Shown here one piece after another: positions 1 through 9,388 of a stretch of 64,000 nucleotides of DNA. The stretch's first letter is position 1. Every line of letters starts with the position of its first letter. The position numbers and the translations under genes are program-made. The notes under the pieces are model-generated. The model saw nothing but the letters and a program-made list of their open reading frames with translations, made no database searches and was not told where the DNA came from. This DNA is from Roseobacter denitrificans OCh 114 (GTDB lineage Bacteria > Pseudomonadota > Alphaproteobacteria > Rhodobacterales > Rhodobacteraceae): positions 2,689,001-2,753,000 of the forward strand of contig NC_008209.1 in the NCBI RefSeq assembly GCF_000014045.1, in the 5' to 3' direction.

Positions 1-2170
1 ACCCGATGTAGCAGCCCGCAACGATGTTGCTGGTGAACCCGACGAACCAGACGTCTTTGGCGTCATTGGTTGTGCCGGTTTTTCCGGCGGTGGGCACAGG
101 AAGGTTGACCGTGCGCGCAGCGGTCCCGCGGTCCACAACCCCTTTCATCATCGAGGTCAGCTGATAGGCGGTGATCGGGTCCATCACGCGTTCCCGGTTC
201 GAGATGATCCGTGGGCCAAGGCCGGGATCAAGGCTGGCCAGTTCACAATCGAAACAATAGCGTTCGTCATGGCGGTAAATCGTGCGCCCGTAGCGGTCCT
301 GAACCCGGTCCACCAGCGTCGGCTGCACCCGTTCGCCGCCGTTGGCAAACATCGCATAGGCGGCAACCATCCGGTAAAGCGTGGTTTCCTCGGACCCCAG
401 CGCATTGGCCAGAAAGGTGCCCATGTTGTCATAAACGCCAAACCGTTCGGCATAATCGGCCACAACATCCATGCCGACCTCTTGTGCCAGTCGCACGGTC
501 ATCAGGTTTCTGGAACGTTCGATGCCGGTGCGCAAAGGAGTTGGCCCATAAAATTCGCGCGACGCATTGCGCGGACGCCACAGGCCTTGCGGTGTGTTGA
601 TCTCGATCGGGGCGTCAATGACGATGGTGGCCGGGGAATAGCCGCTGTCGAGCGCGGAAGCATAGACAAAGGGTTTGAAACTGGATCCCGGTTGACGGCG
701 CGCCTGCGTGGCGCGGTTGAACACACTGTCCTGATAGGAAAACCCGCCCTGCATCGAGATCACGCGCCCTGAATTGACGTCCATGGCGACAAAACCGCCC
801 TGCACTTCGGGCACCTGCCGCAGCGTCCAGCGGATGAAACTGTCATCCTCATCCGAGGTCATGGCGCGAACATGGACCACATCGCCCACCTCAAGCAGAT
901 CACCGGCACGCTGCGCCTTGCCACTCAGGGAGCCATCGCGGCGCTTCTTGCGCGCCCAGGTGACGTCTTGCGCGGGAATGAAATGCCCGTCTTCGTCCTC
1001 CACAACGCCTTCGATGCCAATGCGCGCCGAAGTCTCGCCGACGGATAACACCACCGCCGGATACCACGGGCCGTCCAGATCAATGTCACGCGCAATCTCA
1101 ACGGCCGCGAGGGCCGTGCGCCATGCTGTTTCATCGCCCAGCTGTTCCGGGTCTATCCGGGTTTTCGGTGCGCGCCAGATGCCCTGACGGCGGTCGTATT
1201 CTTCCAACGCGCGGCGCAGGGATTCGGCGGCGATCGGTTGCAAATCCTGATCAATCGTCGCGCGGACGCTCAGCCCACCGGTAAAGAACTCGCCCTCACC
1301 AAAATCTTCGCTCAACTGTCTGCGAATCTCATCCGTGAAGTAATCACGCGGTGGCAACTCGGCGCGGAAGCTTTCGAAGTCTCCGTTTTGAACCGACCGC
1401 AGGGGCGCGGCGACTTCGGTTTCATATTCGGCCTGCGAGATATAGCCGTTTTCCATCATCTCCTTGAGCACGAAATCACGACGCGCCTGCAGCCGCTCCC
1501 TCTGGCGCACGGGGTGATAATCGCTGGGCGCCTTGGGCAAGGAGGCGAGGAACGCCGCCTCATGCGCCGTCAGATCGCTCAGCGGTTTGTTGAAATATGT
1601 CTGCGCCGCAGCGGTGACACCGTAAGAATTCTGGCCGAGAAAAATCTCGTTCAGGTAAAGCTCAAGGATCTGATCTTTCTCAAGCGTTTCCTCCAGCCGG
1701 GACGCCAGAATAATCTCCTTGATCTTGCGTTCTGCACGCCTGTCACCTGAGAGCAGGAAGTTCTTCATCACCTGCTGCGTGATCGTCGAGGCGCCGCGCA
1801 CATCCTGTCCGCGCGATTTCACCGCATCAATCGCTGCCGCCCCGATACCGCGCAGATCATAACCGTCGTGCTGGTAAAAATTCTTGTCCTCTGCCGAGAT
1901 GAAAGCCTGTTTGACCAGATCGGGGATGTCCTCGGCCGGGGTAAACAGCCGCCTCTCCTTGGCGAATTCATCAATGATCTGCCCCTGGCCTGAATAAATC
2001 CGGCTGATGGTGGGCGGGGCGTATTGCGCGAGTGATTCGTGGCTGGGCAAATCCTTGCCATAGACCCAGAAAACCGCACCAATGCTCAGCACAACCATGC
2101 CCAAGCCCATGGTTATGGTCGTAAAAATACCACCCAGAAAAGACAGAATGAACCGAAACACGAAAAGCAC
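1..2170 (-). CDS. mrcA: Penicillin-binding protein 1A (bifunctional transglycosylase/transpeptidase), C-terminus cut by window edge
   Basis: Class A PBP that polymerises and cross-links peptidoglycan at the periplasmic face of the inner membrane. The frame stays open from a GTG at 2170 to the window edge (723 codons; the family is usually about 800-850 residues, so roughly the last 100 are missing). An N-terminal membrane anchor is followed by a GT51 domain with the EDKNFYQHDG motif, then the transpeptidase SSFK motif (catalytic Ser about residue 496, near 685) and the KTGT box near 75-90. An in-frame GTG at 2161 (start MFRFIL) is an alternative start; AAAGG lies upstream of both. The amidase gene lies 83 bp upstream on the same strand, suggesting a wall-remodelling pair. 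Confidence 0.93.
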   Translation of the reverse strand, partial: MLFVFRFILSFLGGIFTTITMGLGMVVLSIGAVFWVYGKDLPSHESLAQYAPPTISRIYSGQGQIIDEFAKERRLFTPAEDIPDLVKQAFISAEDKNFYQHDGYDLRGIGAAAIDAVKSRGQDVRGASTITQQVMKNFLLSGDRRAERKIKEIILASRLEETLEKDQILELYLNEIFLGQNSYGVTAAAQTYFNKPLSDLTAHEAAFLASLPKAPSDYHPVRQRERLQARRDFVLKEMMENGYISQAEYETEVAAPLRSVQNGDFESFRAELPPRDYFTDEIRRQLSEDFGEGEFFTGGLSVRATIDQDLQPIAAESLRRALEEYDRRQGIWRAPKTRIDPEQLGDETAWRTALAAVEIARDIDLDGPWYPAVVLSVGETSARIGIEGVVEDEDGHFIPAQDVTWARKKRRDGSLSGKAQRAGDLLEVGDVVHVRAMTSDEDDSFIRWTLRQVPEVQGGFVAMDVNSGRVISMQGGFSYQDSVFNRATQARRQPGSSFKPFVYASALDSGYSPATIVIDAPIEINTPQGLWRPRNASREFYGPTPLRTGIERSRNLMTVRLAQEVGMDVVADYAERFGVYDNMGTFLANALGSEETTLYRMVAAYAMFANGGERVQPTLVDRVQDRYGRTIYRHDERYCFDCELASLDPGLGPRIISNRERVMDPITAYQLTSMMKGVVDRGTAARTVNLPVPTAGKTGTTNDAKDVWFVGFTSNIVAGCYIG

Positions 2171-2253
2171 GCACCTTTGTTGACGCTACAGGGATGGTAT
2201 ATGTGTTTCTTTGGCCGTGGTCAAAAGAGCGCGACGTCATAAGCACGTGATCG

Positions 2254-3471
2254 CTACTGCCTTATCAGCGCGCGCATCTCCGCGTCTTCTACCCGCCACT
2301 GCAGAATGGCGCGCGCCATGGCCTCCACCATCTTGCTGCGCCACTCAGGGTTGCGCAGGTTTTCAAGATCGCGCGCGCTGGAAAGAAATCCGACCTCGAC
2401 CAGAACCGACGGGATATCGGCGGATTTCAGCACCGAAAAACCTGCCTGCCGGAGGGGTCTGGTGTTCATCGGACCACCCGCTGCCCCCATGGTATCGACC
2501 AGCACATGCGCCAGCGCTTTTGATCGCGGTTCCGTTTCCACGCGCGCCAGATCCAGCAGAACGGTCGTCACGGCGTTATCCGACCCGGTCAGATCGGCAC
2601 CGGCGATGATGTCCGCGCGGTTGTGGCGCACCGCCAGATGGGCGGTTGCGGTATCGCTGGCCTCCTCCGACAGGGTGTAGACCGTGGCACCCTGCGCGCC
2701 GCCCTCGCTCAGCGCATCCGCATGAAGGGACAGGAAGACATCCGCGCCGGCGCGATGCGCTTGCGCCACACGGTTTTGCAGCGAGACGAAAACATCCCGG
2801 TCACGGGTCAGCACCACATCCACATCGCCCGCGCGCATCAGGGCCGCGCGCAATTCAAAGGCCACATCCAGCATCAGCGTCTTTTCCGACAGCCCTTCGC
2901 GCTCAGCGCCGGGATCAATACCGCCGTGACCCGGATCAATCACAACGACAAAGCGATCATCAGAGCCGGTTGCTTGCGCCTCATTGGGCTGCTCCACCGG
3001 CCAGACGGAATTTTGCGGCACACCTGATGTGCTGGCAAAGGTATCGGGATCGGCAGGCTGCATCACCAGTGTCAGGTTTGCCGCACCGGTGCCCTCCTTT
3101 ACAGTCATCGCGACCTCTTCGGGCAGCATCGGCTGCGCCAGATCCGCCACCAGCCGCGACCAGCCGGGCTGAAAAACGCCGAAACGCAGCGCGTTGATGC
3201 TGGTCTTTGTGTCCAGCAGCGCCTGCGCCGACACGCCGGACCAATCCACTTCCCGGAAGTCCACGACCAGACGCGGGGGTTGATCAAGGGTAAAAACGCG
3301 ATATGGCACGCCCTGCGACAGGGCCAGATGCATTTCCAACCGGCCGAACCAGTTCTGTTTGATGTGGCTGTTGGCCACATCCACCCGCGCAACGCCGGAC
3401 AGGTCCTGCGCAGTAAGCGGTGCTGCCAATACGCCCAGGACAAGGGCGCAAAGTCTCACGTATCGGATCAT
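2254..3471 (-). CDS. N-acetylmuramoyl-L-alanine amidase (AmiC-type, AMIN + Amidase_3)
   Basis: Periplasmic zinc amidase that cleaves the lactyl bond between MurNAc and the stem peptide, needed for cell separation. The 405-residue protein starts with a signal peptide (hydrophobic stretch ending APLTAQ at about residue 22), then an AMIN domain (about 25-130) and an Amidase_3 domain (about 180-395) with VIDPGHGG, the Glu of SEKTLM, SLHAD and the C-terminal VEVGFLS motif, which supply the zinc ligands and catalytic Glu. I chose ATG 3471 because it begins the signal peptide; the frame stays open further upstream but that part is Arg-rich and implausible. Same strand and order as mrcA, as in many alphaproteobacteria. 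Confidence 0.9.
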   Translation of the reverse strand: MIRYVRLCALVLGVLAAPLTAQDLSGVARVDVANSHIKQNWFGRLEMHLALSQGVPYRVFTLDQPPRLVVDFREVDWSGVSAQALLDTKTSINALRFGVFQPGWSRLVADLAQPMLPEEVAMTVKEGTGAANLTLVMQPADPDTFASTSGVPQNSVWPVEQPNEAQATGSDDRFVVVIDPGHGGIDPGAEREGLSEKTLMLDVAFELRAALMRAGDVDVVLTRDRDVFVSLQNRVAQAHRAGADVFLSLHADALSEGGAQGATVYTLSEEASDTATAHLAVRHNRADIIAGADLTGSDNAVTTVLLDLARVETEPRSKALAHVLVDTMGAAGGPMNTRPLRQAGFSVLKSADIPSVLVEVGFLSSARDLENLRNPEWRSKMVEAMARAILQWRVEDAEMRALIRQ

Positions 3472-3532
3472 GGGCTGCTCGGCCGATTTGTTTTGCCCGA
3501 CCCTACACCACCTTGCGCCTTGAGGGAATGGC

Positions 3533-4675
3533 TCAGCGCGCCTGCAAGAACGCCTTGAGCCGCGCGAGCCCTTCGGCAATATCCGCAGTCGAGCGGGCAT
3601 AGGAAAACCGCAGCGTCTGATGCCCGCGCACCGGGTCAAAATCAAGCCCGGGCGTGACGGCCACACCTGCCTGTTCGAGGATTTCCGCCGCAAAGGCGCG
3701 GCTGTCATCGGTCATATCCGATACATCCGCATAGACATAAAACGCTCCATCGGGCGGCGCGATCTTCGTGAACCCGGCCTCTGGCAAGCCTTCAAGCATC
3801 AGTTTGCGGTTAACCCGGTACACATCCATGTTGGCTTGCAATTCCTCTTCGGCATCCATCGCGGCAAGGGCGGCAATCTGACTGGCATGAGGCGCGCAGA
3901 TGAACATGTTCTGCGCAATCCGCTCAACAACGCGCACATGATCCTCCGGGACAACCAGCCAGCCCACCCGCCAGCCTGTCATGGAGAAATACTTGGAAAA
4001 CGAATTGATCACATAGGCCTCATCCGTCACCTGCAGCGCGGTGACCGCCTTGGCCTCATATTCGATGCCATGATAGATTTCGTCGGAAATGAAAGACGCA
4101 CCCTGACCGGCGGCTGCGTCGATCAGACTGCCAAGCGCTGCCTTGTCCAGCATCGTTCCCGTCGGGTTTGCCGGTGAGGCGACCATGAGCCCCGCCAGGT
4201 CGCGCCCCTCAAGGTCACTGGCCACAGGTTGAAACCGGTTTTCGGGCGCTGTGGCGATATCAACGGGGCACAGGTCCAGTGCGCGCAAAATCTGGCGATA
4301 ACTGGGATATCCCGGTGCGCCGATTCCAACCCGGTCGCCGGTGTCAAACAGGGCGGTAAAAGCCAGAATGAATCCACCCGAAGACCCCGGCGTGATGATC
4401 ACCCGGCGCGGATCAAGATCCACGTCATACCATTCCCCGTACAGACGCGCGATACGGTCGCGCAGCGCGGGCAAGCCCAACGCCACCGTATACCCCAGCG
4501 CTTCCCGCCCCATCGCATCAGCCAATGCGGATACCGCAGCCTTTGGCGCACCGGTGCCGGGCTGGCCCACTTCCATGTGAATTATGTGGCGTCCCGCCGC
4601 CTCTGCCCGATGCGCTGCCTCCATCACGTCCATCACAATGAAGGGATCGACTGAAGAACGCCTTGAAACCCGCAT
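3533..4675 (-). CDS. Class I/II PLP-dependent aminotransferase
   Basis: Fold-type I aminotransferase of 380 residues, cytoplasmic. Visible family features are the PLP-binding SFSK lysine (K228) within SFSKYFSMTGWR, the DEIYHG aspartate (D198) that contacts the pyridine nitrogen, the ASPANPTGT segment (about 166-174), and a C-terminal RFSYA arginine for the substrate carboxylate. Such proteins are usually annotated as aspartate/aromatic aminotransferases; the amino-acid substrate cannot be told from sequence. The start ATG (4673-4675) nearly abuts the divergent M48 gene, so the true start of either gene may lie slightly inside. The amidase gene follows 61 bp downstream on the same strand. Confidence 0.88.
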   Translation of the reverse strand: MRVSRRSSVDPFIVMDVMEAAHRAEAAGRHIIHMEVGQPGTGAPKAAVSALADAMGREALGYTVALGLPALRDRIARLYGEWYDVDLDPRRVIITPGSSGGFILAFTALFDTGDRVGIGAPGYPSYRQILRALDLCPVDIATAPENRFQPVASDLEGRDLAGLMVASPANPTGTMLDKAALGSLIDAAAGQGASFISDEIYHGIEYEAKAVTALQVTDEAYVINSFSKYFSMTGWRVGWLVVPEDHVRVVERIAQNMFICAPHASQIAALAAMDAEEELQANMDVYRVNRKLMLEGLPEAGFTKIAPPDGAFYVYADVSDMTDDSRAFAAEILEQAGVAVTPGLDFDPVRGHQTLRFSYARSTADIAEGLARLKAFLQAR

Positions 4676-4697
4676 GAAAACCGCTCCTTATGGTGAC

Positions 4698-6029
4698 ATG
4701 TGCTTTCATCGCGTATTCCGGCGGGCGTCAATCCCGATGCTGATCTTTTGTCTGTTTGCACAGACAGTGTCAGCGCAGGGGCTTTTGCGCGATGCGGATC
4801 TTGAATACGGGCTGAAACAACTCGCGGCCCCGGTGCTGACTGCTGCCGGCCTCAGCCCGTCGCGCGTCAAGATTCTGGTTGTCGATGACAGTTCGCTGAA
4901 CGCATTTGTCATCAGCACAGACGCGATTTTCCTGCACTACGGGCTGATCAACCGCATGAGCAACGCCGCGATGCTGCAGGGTGTGATCGCGCATGAAGCG
5001 GCGCATATCGCCAATGGGCACCTCACCCGGCGGATGAACAACCTTGCCAGCGCGCGCACGGCCGCCGGGTTTGGCATAGCCCTTGCCGCTGTTGCTGCAG
5101 CAGCGGGTGGCGGCGAGGCTGGTGCGGGCGTCTTGCTGGGCACCCAAAGCTCCGCCATTAATCGCTTTTTGCGCCATACCCGCGCCGAAGAGGCCTCAGC
5201 CGATCAATCCGCCGTGCGGTTCATGCGCTCTGCGGGAATCAACCCGGCGGGCATGTCGCAGGTTCTGCAACTCTTCCGGGGTCAGGAACTGCTGGCCGAA
5301 ACGCGACAAGACCCCTACACCCGCTCGCACCCCTTGTCGCGGGATCGCATACGCGCGCTCGAGGGCTATGTCGCAGCCTATGGGGATGCGCCGGTCGATA
5401 ACTCCGCCGCCGACTACTGGTTTGAACGGGTCAAGGGAAAGCTCAGCGCCTATACCCGTGCGCCCAAATGGACGCTGCGCCGGCTGAACGAAAGCCCCTA
5501 TCAAGACGTGCGACTGCTGCGCGAAGCCATTGCAGAGCATCGTCAATCGCGCACGAAACAGGCGCTTGCCGCGATTGACAAGGCCATCGCGCTGCGGCCC
5601 AACGATCCGTTTTATCACGACCAGCGCGGGCAAATCCTTTTTGAGACGCGCAACTTTTCCGCCGCCGCCGCGGCCTACGGGCGGGCAGTGCAACTGGCCC
5701 CCAATGATGCGCTGATCCTGTCTGGTTACGGGCGTGCGCTGTTGGTCGAAGACAACATCAGCAAGGCCCGACAGGTCCTTGAAAAGGCACGCACAATAGA
5801 CTTCAGAGACGGGACGATGCTGCGCGATCTGTCGGTCGCATATGCAAAATCCGGTCAACGGGGCATGGCGTCGGTGGTGACTGCCGAACGTTACGCTTTG
5901 ACGGGGCGGCTGAAAGACGCCGCCATTCACGCCAAACGGGCCGTCGATCTGTTGCCGGAAGGGTCCGGCCCTTGGCAACGGGCACAAGATGTGTTGATTG
6001 CATCCGAACGCGCCGCAAAACGGAGATAG
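4698..6029 (+). CDS. M48 family metalloprotease with TPR repeats (BepA/YfgC-like)
   Basis: Predicted periplasmic zinc metalloprotease that handles outer-membrane protein quality control in the BepA-type family. With the start at 4698 the protein has 443 residues: a signal peptide with RR near residue 9 and a hydrophobic core ending VSA-QG, the HEAAH zinc motif (H99, E100, H103), the third-ligand EASAD motif (E165), a glycine/alanine helical insertion (about 121-145), and TPR-like repeats from about residue 275 to the end. ATGs at 4674 and 4737 are alternatives; 4674 would overlap the divergent aminotransferase start. The DsbA-like gene follows 3 bp downstream, so the two are probably cotranscribed. 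Confidence 0.87.
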   Translation: MCFHRVFRRASIPMLIFCLFAQTVSAQGLLRDADLEYGLKQLAAPVLTAAGLSPSRVKILVVDDSSLNAFVISTDAIFLHYGLINRMSNAAMLQGVIAHEAAHIANGHLTRRMNNLASARTAAGFGIALAAVAAAAGGGEAGAGVLLGTQSSAINRFLRHTRAEEASADQSAVRFMRSAGINPAGMSQVLQLFRGQELLAETRQDPYTRSHPLSRDRIRALEGYVAAYGDAPVDNSAADYWFERVKGKLSAYTRAPKWTLRRLNESPYQDVRLLREAIAEHRQSRTKQALAAIDKAIALRPNDPFYHDQRGQILFETRNFSAAAAAYGRAVQLAPNDALILSGYGRALLVEDNISKARQVLEKARTIDFRDGTMLRDLSVAYAKSGQRGMASVVTAERYALTGRLKDAAIHAKRAVDLLPEGSGPWQRAQDVLIASERAAKRR

Positions 6030-6032
6030 ACT

Positions 6033-6782
6033 ATGCTGAAAAAACTACTGATGGCTTGTACCCTGAGCCTGATGAGTGCAACCGCTCCGGCGATGGCGCT
6101 CGACCTGAATGCCATGTCAGATGAAGAACGCGCACAGTTCGGCGAACAGGTGCGCGCCTATCTGATGGAAAATCCGCAGGTGATCATGGAGGCCGTCAAC
6201 GCATTGGAAGAACGGCAAGCCGCAGCGCAGGCGCAGGCTGATGTCGATCTGGTCCGCCAGAATGCCGAAGCGATTTTCAACGACGGGTTTTCCTATGTCG
6301 GCGGCAATCCGCAGGGTGATGTGACCCTCGTGGAGTTCATGGATTATCGTTGCGGCTTTTGCAAACGTGCCTTTGGCGAGGTGGAAAAACTGCTCGCTGC
6401 GGATGGCAACATTCGCTTTGTCGTCAAGGAGTTCCCGATCCTCGGAGAACAGTCCCTGATTGCGTCCCGATTTGCCATTGCCACCAAACTGGAGGAAGGC
6501 CGCGACGCTTACAAACAGATGCATGATGCCCTGATGTCCTACAACGGCGACATCACCATCACGGCCCTGAGGCGCCTTGCGGATACCTTCGGCCTGAACG
6601 CGGATCAGATCGAAGCGCGTATGGATGCCGACGAGGTCACCCAAGAACTGATGGAAACGCGCGCGCTCGCGCAGCGGCTGCAGATCAGCGGCACACCGAC
6701 TTTCGTGCTCGAAGATGAGATGTTGCGTGGGTTCCTGCCGATGGACCAGCTGCAAATGATCGTTGAAGAAAAACGCGGTTGA
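6033..6782 (+). CDS. DsbA family thiol:disulfide oxidoreductase
   Basis: Periplasmic thioredoxin-fold protein of 249 residues. A signal peptide (cleavage near APAMA-LD, residue 22) is followed by a charged helical segment with an Asn-Pro-Gln-Val region (about 25-85) and the thioredoxin-like domain carrying the CGFC active site (C107, C110) and the cis-proline loop SGTPTF near residue 225. It resembles the DsbA/ScsC-like group (Com1 family) common in Rhodobacterales. It sits 3 bp behind the M48 protease gene, consistent with a shared envelope protein-folding role. Its last codons form one arm of the terminator used by the convergent ispG gene. Confidence 0.9.
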   Translation: MLKKLLMACTLSLMSATAPAMALDLNAMSDEERAQFGEQVRAYLMENPQVIMEAVNALEERQAAAQAQADVDLVRQNAEAIFNDGFSYVGGNPQGDVTLVEFMDYRCGFCKRAFGEVEKLLAADGNIRFVVKEFPILGEQSLIASRFAIATKLEEGRDAYKQMHDALMSYNGDITITALRRLADTFGLNADQIEARMDADEVTQELMETRALAQRLQISGTPTFVLEDEMLRGFLPMDQLQMIVEEKRG

Positions 6783-6793
6783 TCGACCGCGTT
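6766..6793 (-). terminator. Rho-independent-like terminator of ispG
   Basis: Inverted repeat AACGCGGT (6772-6779) / ACCGCGTT (6786-6793) with a 6-nt loop, followed on the minus strand by TTT-C-TT. It overlaps the ispG stop codon and the last codons of the convergent dsbA-like gene. The T tract is short, so strength is uncertain. Confidence 0.5.
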
Positions 6794-7922
6794 ATTCGGC
6801 CGCATCCGCATGGGCTGCCGCAGCCTCAAGCTCGGCGGCCTTTTTTTCGACCTGCTCCACGATATGCTCGATCATCTGGTCATTGTTGAGTTTGTGGCTC
6901 TGGCTGCCTGCCAGATAGACCATCCCCGACCCGGCACCGCCGCCCGTAAAGCCGACATCGGTCATCAGCGCCTCGCCCGGGCCGTTAACCACACAGCCGA
7001 TGATGCTCAGGCTCATCGGCGTTCTGATATGCTCCAGACGTTTTTCGAGTGTCTCAACCGTTTTGATCACGTCAAAACCCTGCCGCGCGCAACTGGGGCA
7101 GCTGATGATGTTCACACCGCGATGACGCAAGCCCAGTGATTTCAGGATTTCGTAACCAACCTTAACCTCTTCGACAGGGTCCGCCGACAGGCTGACACGG
7201 ATGGTATCGCCAATACCCATCCACAGCAGATTACCCAGCCCGATCGCGGATTTGATCGTTCCAGACACGAGGCCGCCCGCTTCGGTAATGCCAAGATGAA
7301 TGGGGGCATCTGTTGCATCAGCCAGTTGCTGATAGGCCGCCGCCGCCATGAATACATCGGAGGCCTTGCAGCTGATCTTGAATTCGTGAAAATCATTGTC
7401 CTGCAGGATTTTGATGTGGTCGAGCCCACTTTCCACCATGGCATCAGGACAGGGTTCACCGTATTTATCCAAAAGATGTTTTTCGAGGCTGCCCGCATTC
7501 ACGCCGATCCGGATCGAACAATTATGATCGCGCGCGGCCTTGATCACTTCTTTTACACGTTTTTCGTCGCCGATGTTGCCAGGGTTAATCCGCAGGCATG
7601 CCGCCCCCGCCTCAGCCGCTTCGATCCCTCTTTTGTAATGAAAATGAATGTCCGCCACGATCGGCACCGAAACTTCTGGCACGATCTGTTTCAGCGCCTT
7701 GGAAGAGGCTTCATCAGGAACGGAGACACGAACGATATCCGCCCCGGCGTCGGTTGCCGCGTTGATTTGATCAATCGTGGCTTTGACATCGGTGGTCAGC
7801 GTGTTGGTCATCGTCTGCACAGTGATCGGCGCGTCGCCCCCGACCGGCACGTTGCCGACCATGATCTGGCGTGATGCTCTGCGGTATATGTTGCGCCAGG
7901 GGCGTACATGATTTAGCGACAT
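6792..7922 (-). CDS. ispG: 4-hydroxy-3-methylbut-2-en-1-yl diphosphate synthase (IspG/GcpE)
   Basis: Penultimate enzyme of the MEP isoprenoid pathway: a [4Fe-4S] enzyme converting MEcPP to HMBPP. The 376-residue protein shows the N-terminal TIM-barrel signature ([23 protein letters not shown]) and the C-terminal cluster-binding segment with CPSC and [12 protein letters not shown] chose ATG 7922 because AAAGG lies 8 bp upstream and the protein then begins [12 protein letters not shown] as in relatives; the frame is open for ten more codons upstream. It lies 86 bp downstream of the RodZ-like gene on the same strand, a pairing common in Rhodobacterales. Confidence 0.96.
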   Translation of the reverse strand: MSLNHVRPWRNIYRRASRQIMVGNVPVGGDAPITVQTMTNTLTTDVKATIDQINAATDAGADIVRVSVPDEASSKALKQIVPEVSVPIVADIHFHYKRGIEAAEAGAACLRINPGNIGDEKRVKEVIKAARDHNCSIRIGVNAGSLEKHLLDKYGEPCPDAMVESGLDHIKILQDNDFHEFKISCKASDVFMAAAAYQQLADATDAPIHLGITEAGGLVSGTIKSAIGLGNLLWMGIGDTIRVSLSADPVEEVKVGYEILKSLGLRHRGVNIISCPSCARQGFDVIKTVETLEKRLEHIRTPMSLSIIGCVVNGPGEALMTDVGFTGGGAGSGMVYLAGSQSHKLNNDQMIEHIVEQVEKKAAELEAAAAHADAAE

Positions 7923-8008
7923 CGAAGGGACCTTTATTACTGTGCCTGTCACTTAAATTAGACACTCAGGCCCGAACCCGCAATCACCGTTTTCAATTTC
8001 ATGTGCTG

Positions 8009-9253
8009 TTATTCTGACGCAGGTTCGATAGGGGTCTGCAGTTCAACCACGGTTGTTGCCAGCGCCTCATCGGCCGCAAGATCAGCAACCTGGTAGGTTG
8101 CCTTGAGCGCGGCCACCTCCAGTGGAATATTGGAAGTGATTGTCCCGGTCTTGCCCACCGGCCCGTAGTATTCGCCGTTCAAAGCGAAATAAATCGCACC
8201 GCTTTCACCGGTCCGCAGAAGCGGAGGTTCGCCACCAACGGGTGCGTCCCATGTCTCACCGGGCTCCATAATCGTTTCCAGTATGACCGTCCCATCCGGC
8301 GCGCTGACCCGTACCCAGGCCGGACGCACGGCAACCATACGCAGCGCGGGACCGGGCGCCTTGACAACAATCGGGACCTGCGGGTCGACAACCTGGTCCT
8401 GTTCCGCCGCCGCCAGTTCAGATTCCAGCAGCAGGCTGTCTGACAAGCGCTCGGGCTCAGGCTGTGCGGACTGTGCAAAACTGCCGACGGTGCGCGGATC
8501 CAACGTTGCAATCGGCGCATCGCGCGCGATCATAACCGGTACATCCAGAGCATCGGGCCGGAAAAGCTGGTCCAACGGGTCGATGCGCACCGCATCCCCG
8601 CCCGCCGGCAAGGCGCCGGACGCGGCCGCATCAGGAGCCGCCGCCAAAACACCATCCAGCGGATCAAGGTCTGACAGAACGATCGGGGTTTGATCTGCAG
8701 GCGCGACCTGAACGCGCTGCACCTCCTGAAGCACGGTATAGCCACCAAAACCGATTGCCGAAATCAGCGCGATCAGCACCAGCGACGAGCCGACAGCACC
8801 GGGTTCAATCCGCGACCAGAAACTCTCCCCCGCAGGGATGAAAGGCGTACCGGGACGCTTGAACATATCGTGTTCCAAGGACCGCCCGGTTTTCGGCGTT
8901 TGCTTTGTCTTTTTGATAACGGAGGCTTCGGCGGACATGCCGTGCGCGACGGTGAACCCACTTTCCTCGCAGAAGGTTTCAAAAACGTCATCGGGGTTCA
9001 TGCCGAGATAGCGCGCGTAGGAGCGCACGTAGCCTGCGATAAACCCGGGCGTGTCGAAGGCGTCCGGATCGCAATCTTCGATTGCCGCGATGTAGGAGGC
9101 CTTGATCCTCAGTTCACGCTGCACATCCAGGAGAGACTTGCCCATTGTGGCCCGCTCACCGCGCATCACATCGCCAAGTCTCAGTTCGAAATCGTCAAAC
9201 GCCTTGCGTTCAACAGGGTCTTCCTCACTCGCAGCTTTCCTGCGTCCAATCAT
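8009..9253 (-). CDS. RodZ-like helix-turn-helix membrane protein (DUF4115)
   Basis: Likely bitopic membrane protein linking the cytoskeleton to cell shape. The 414 residues hold a cytoplasmic HTH_25 domain (about 25-95, with the RELRIKASYIAAIE and FIAGYVRSYARYLG segments typical of the family), one transmembrane helix (about 154-175), a low-complexity periplasmic linker, and a C-terminal DUF4115 beta domain (about 300-375; VRVSAPDG...FALNGEYYGPVG). The start ATG 9253 gives MIGRRK; a TTG eleven codons upstream is open but unlikely. HTH_25 in this family mediates protein contact rather than DNA binding. Not identical to characterised RodZ, so the symbol is withheld. Confidence 0.85.
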   Translation of the reverse strand: MIGRRKAASEEDPVERKAFDDFELRLGDVMRGERATMGKSLLDVQRELRIKASYIAAIEDCDPDAFDTPGFIAGYVRSYARYLGMNPDDVFETFCEESGFTVAHGMSAEASVIKKTKQTPKTGRSLEHDMFKRPGTPFIPAGESFWSRIEPGAVGSSLVLIALISAIGFGGYTVLQEVQRVQVAPADQTPIVLSDLDPLDGVLAAAPDAAASGALPAGGDAVRIDPLDQLFRPDALDVPVMIARDAPIATLDPRTVGSFAQSAQPEPERLSDSLLLESELAAAEQDQVVDPQVPIVVKAPGPALRMVAVRPAWVRVSAPDGTVILETIMEPGETWDAPVGGEPPLLRTGESGAIYFALNGEYYGPVGKTGTITSNIPLEVAALKATYQVADLAADEALATTVVELQTPIEPASE

Positions 9254-9302
9254 AGCGTACCGCCCCGTCTTGCTCCAGCCTGCCAACCTGCCGTCGTCAG
9301 TG

Positions 9303-9325
9303 AAAAAGAATCGTCCCCACGATTC
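9303..9325 (-). terminator. Rho-independent terminator of hemA
   Basis: Perfect 7-bp stem GAATCGT (9308-9314) / ACGATTC (9319-9325) with a 4-nt loop, followed on the minus strand by TTTTT (9303-9307). It lies between the hemA stop and the rodZ-like start, so it should insulate the two genes. Confidence 0.8.
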
Positions 9326-9388
9326 GTATCTGACTTGTTGTTTAGGTTAGGTTAACACAAGGCAACTCGAATTTCACCAGACCTCAGG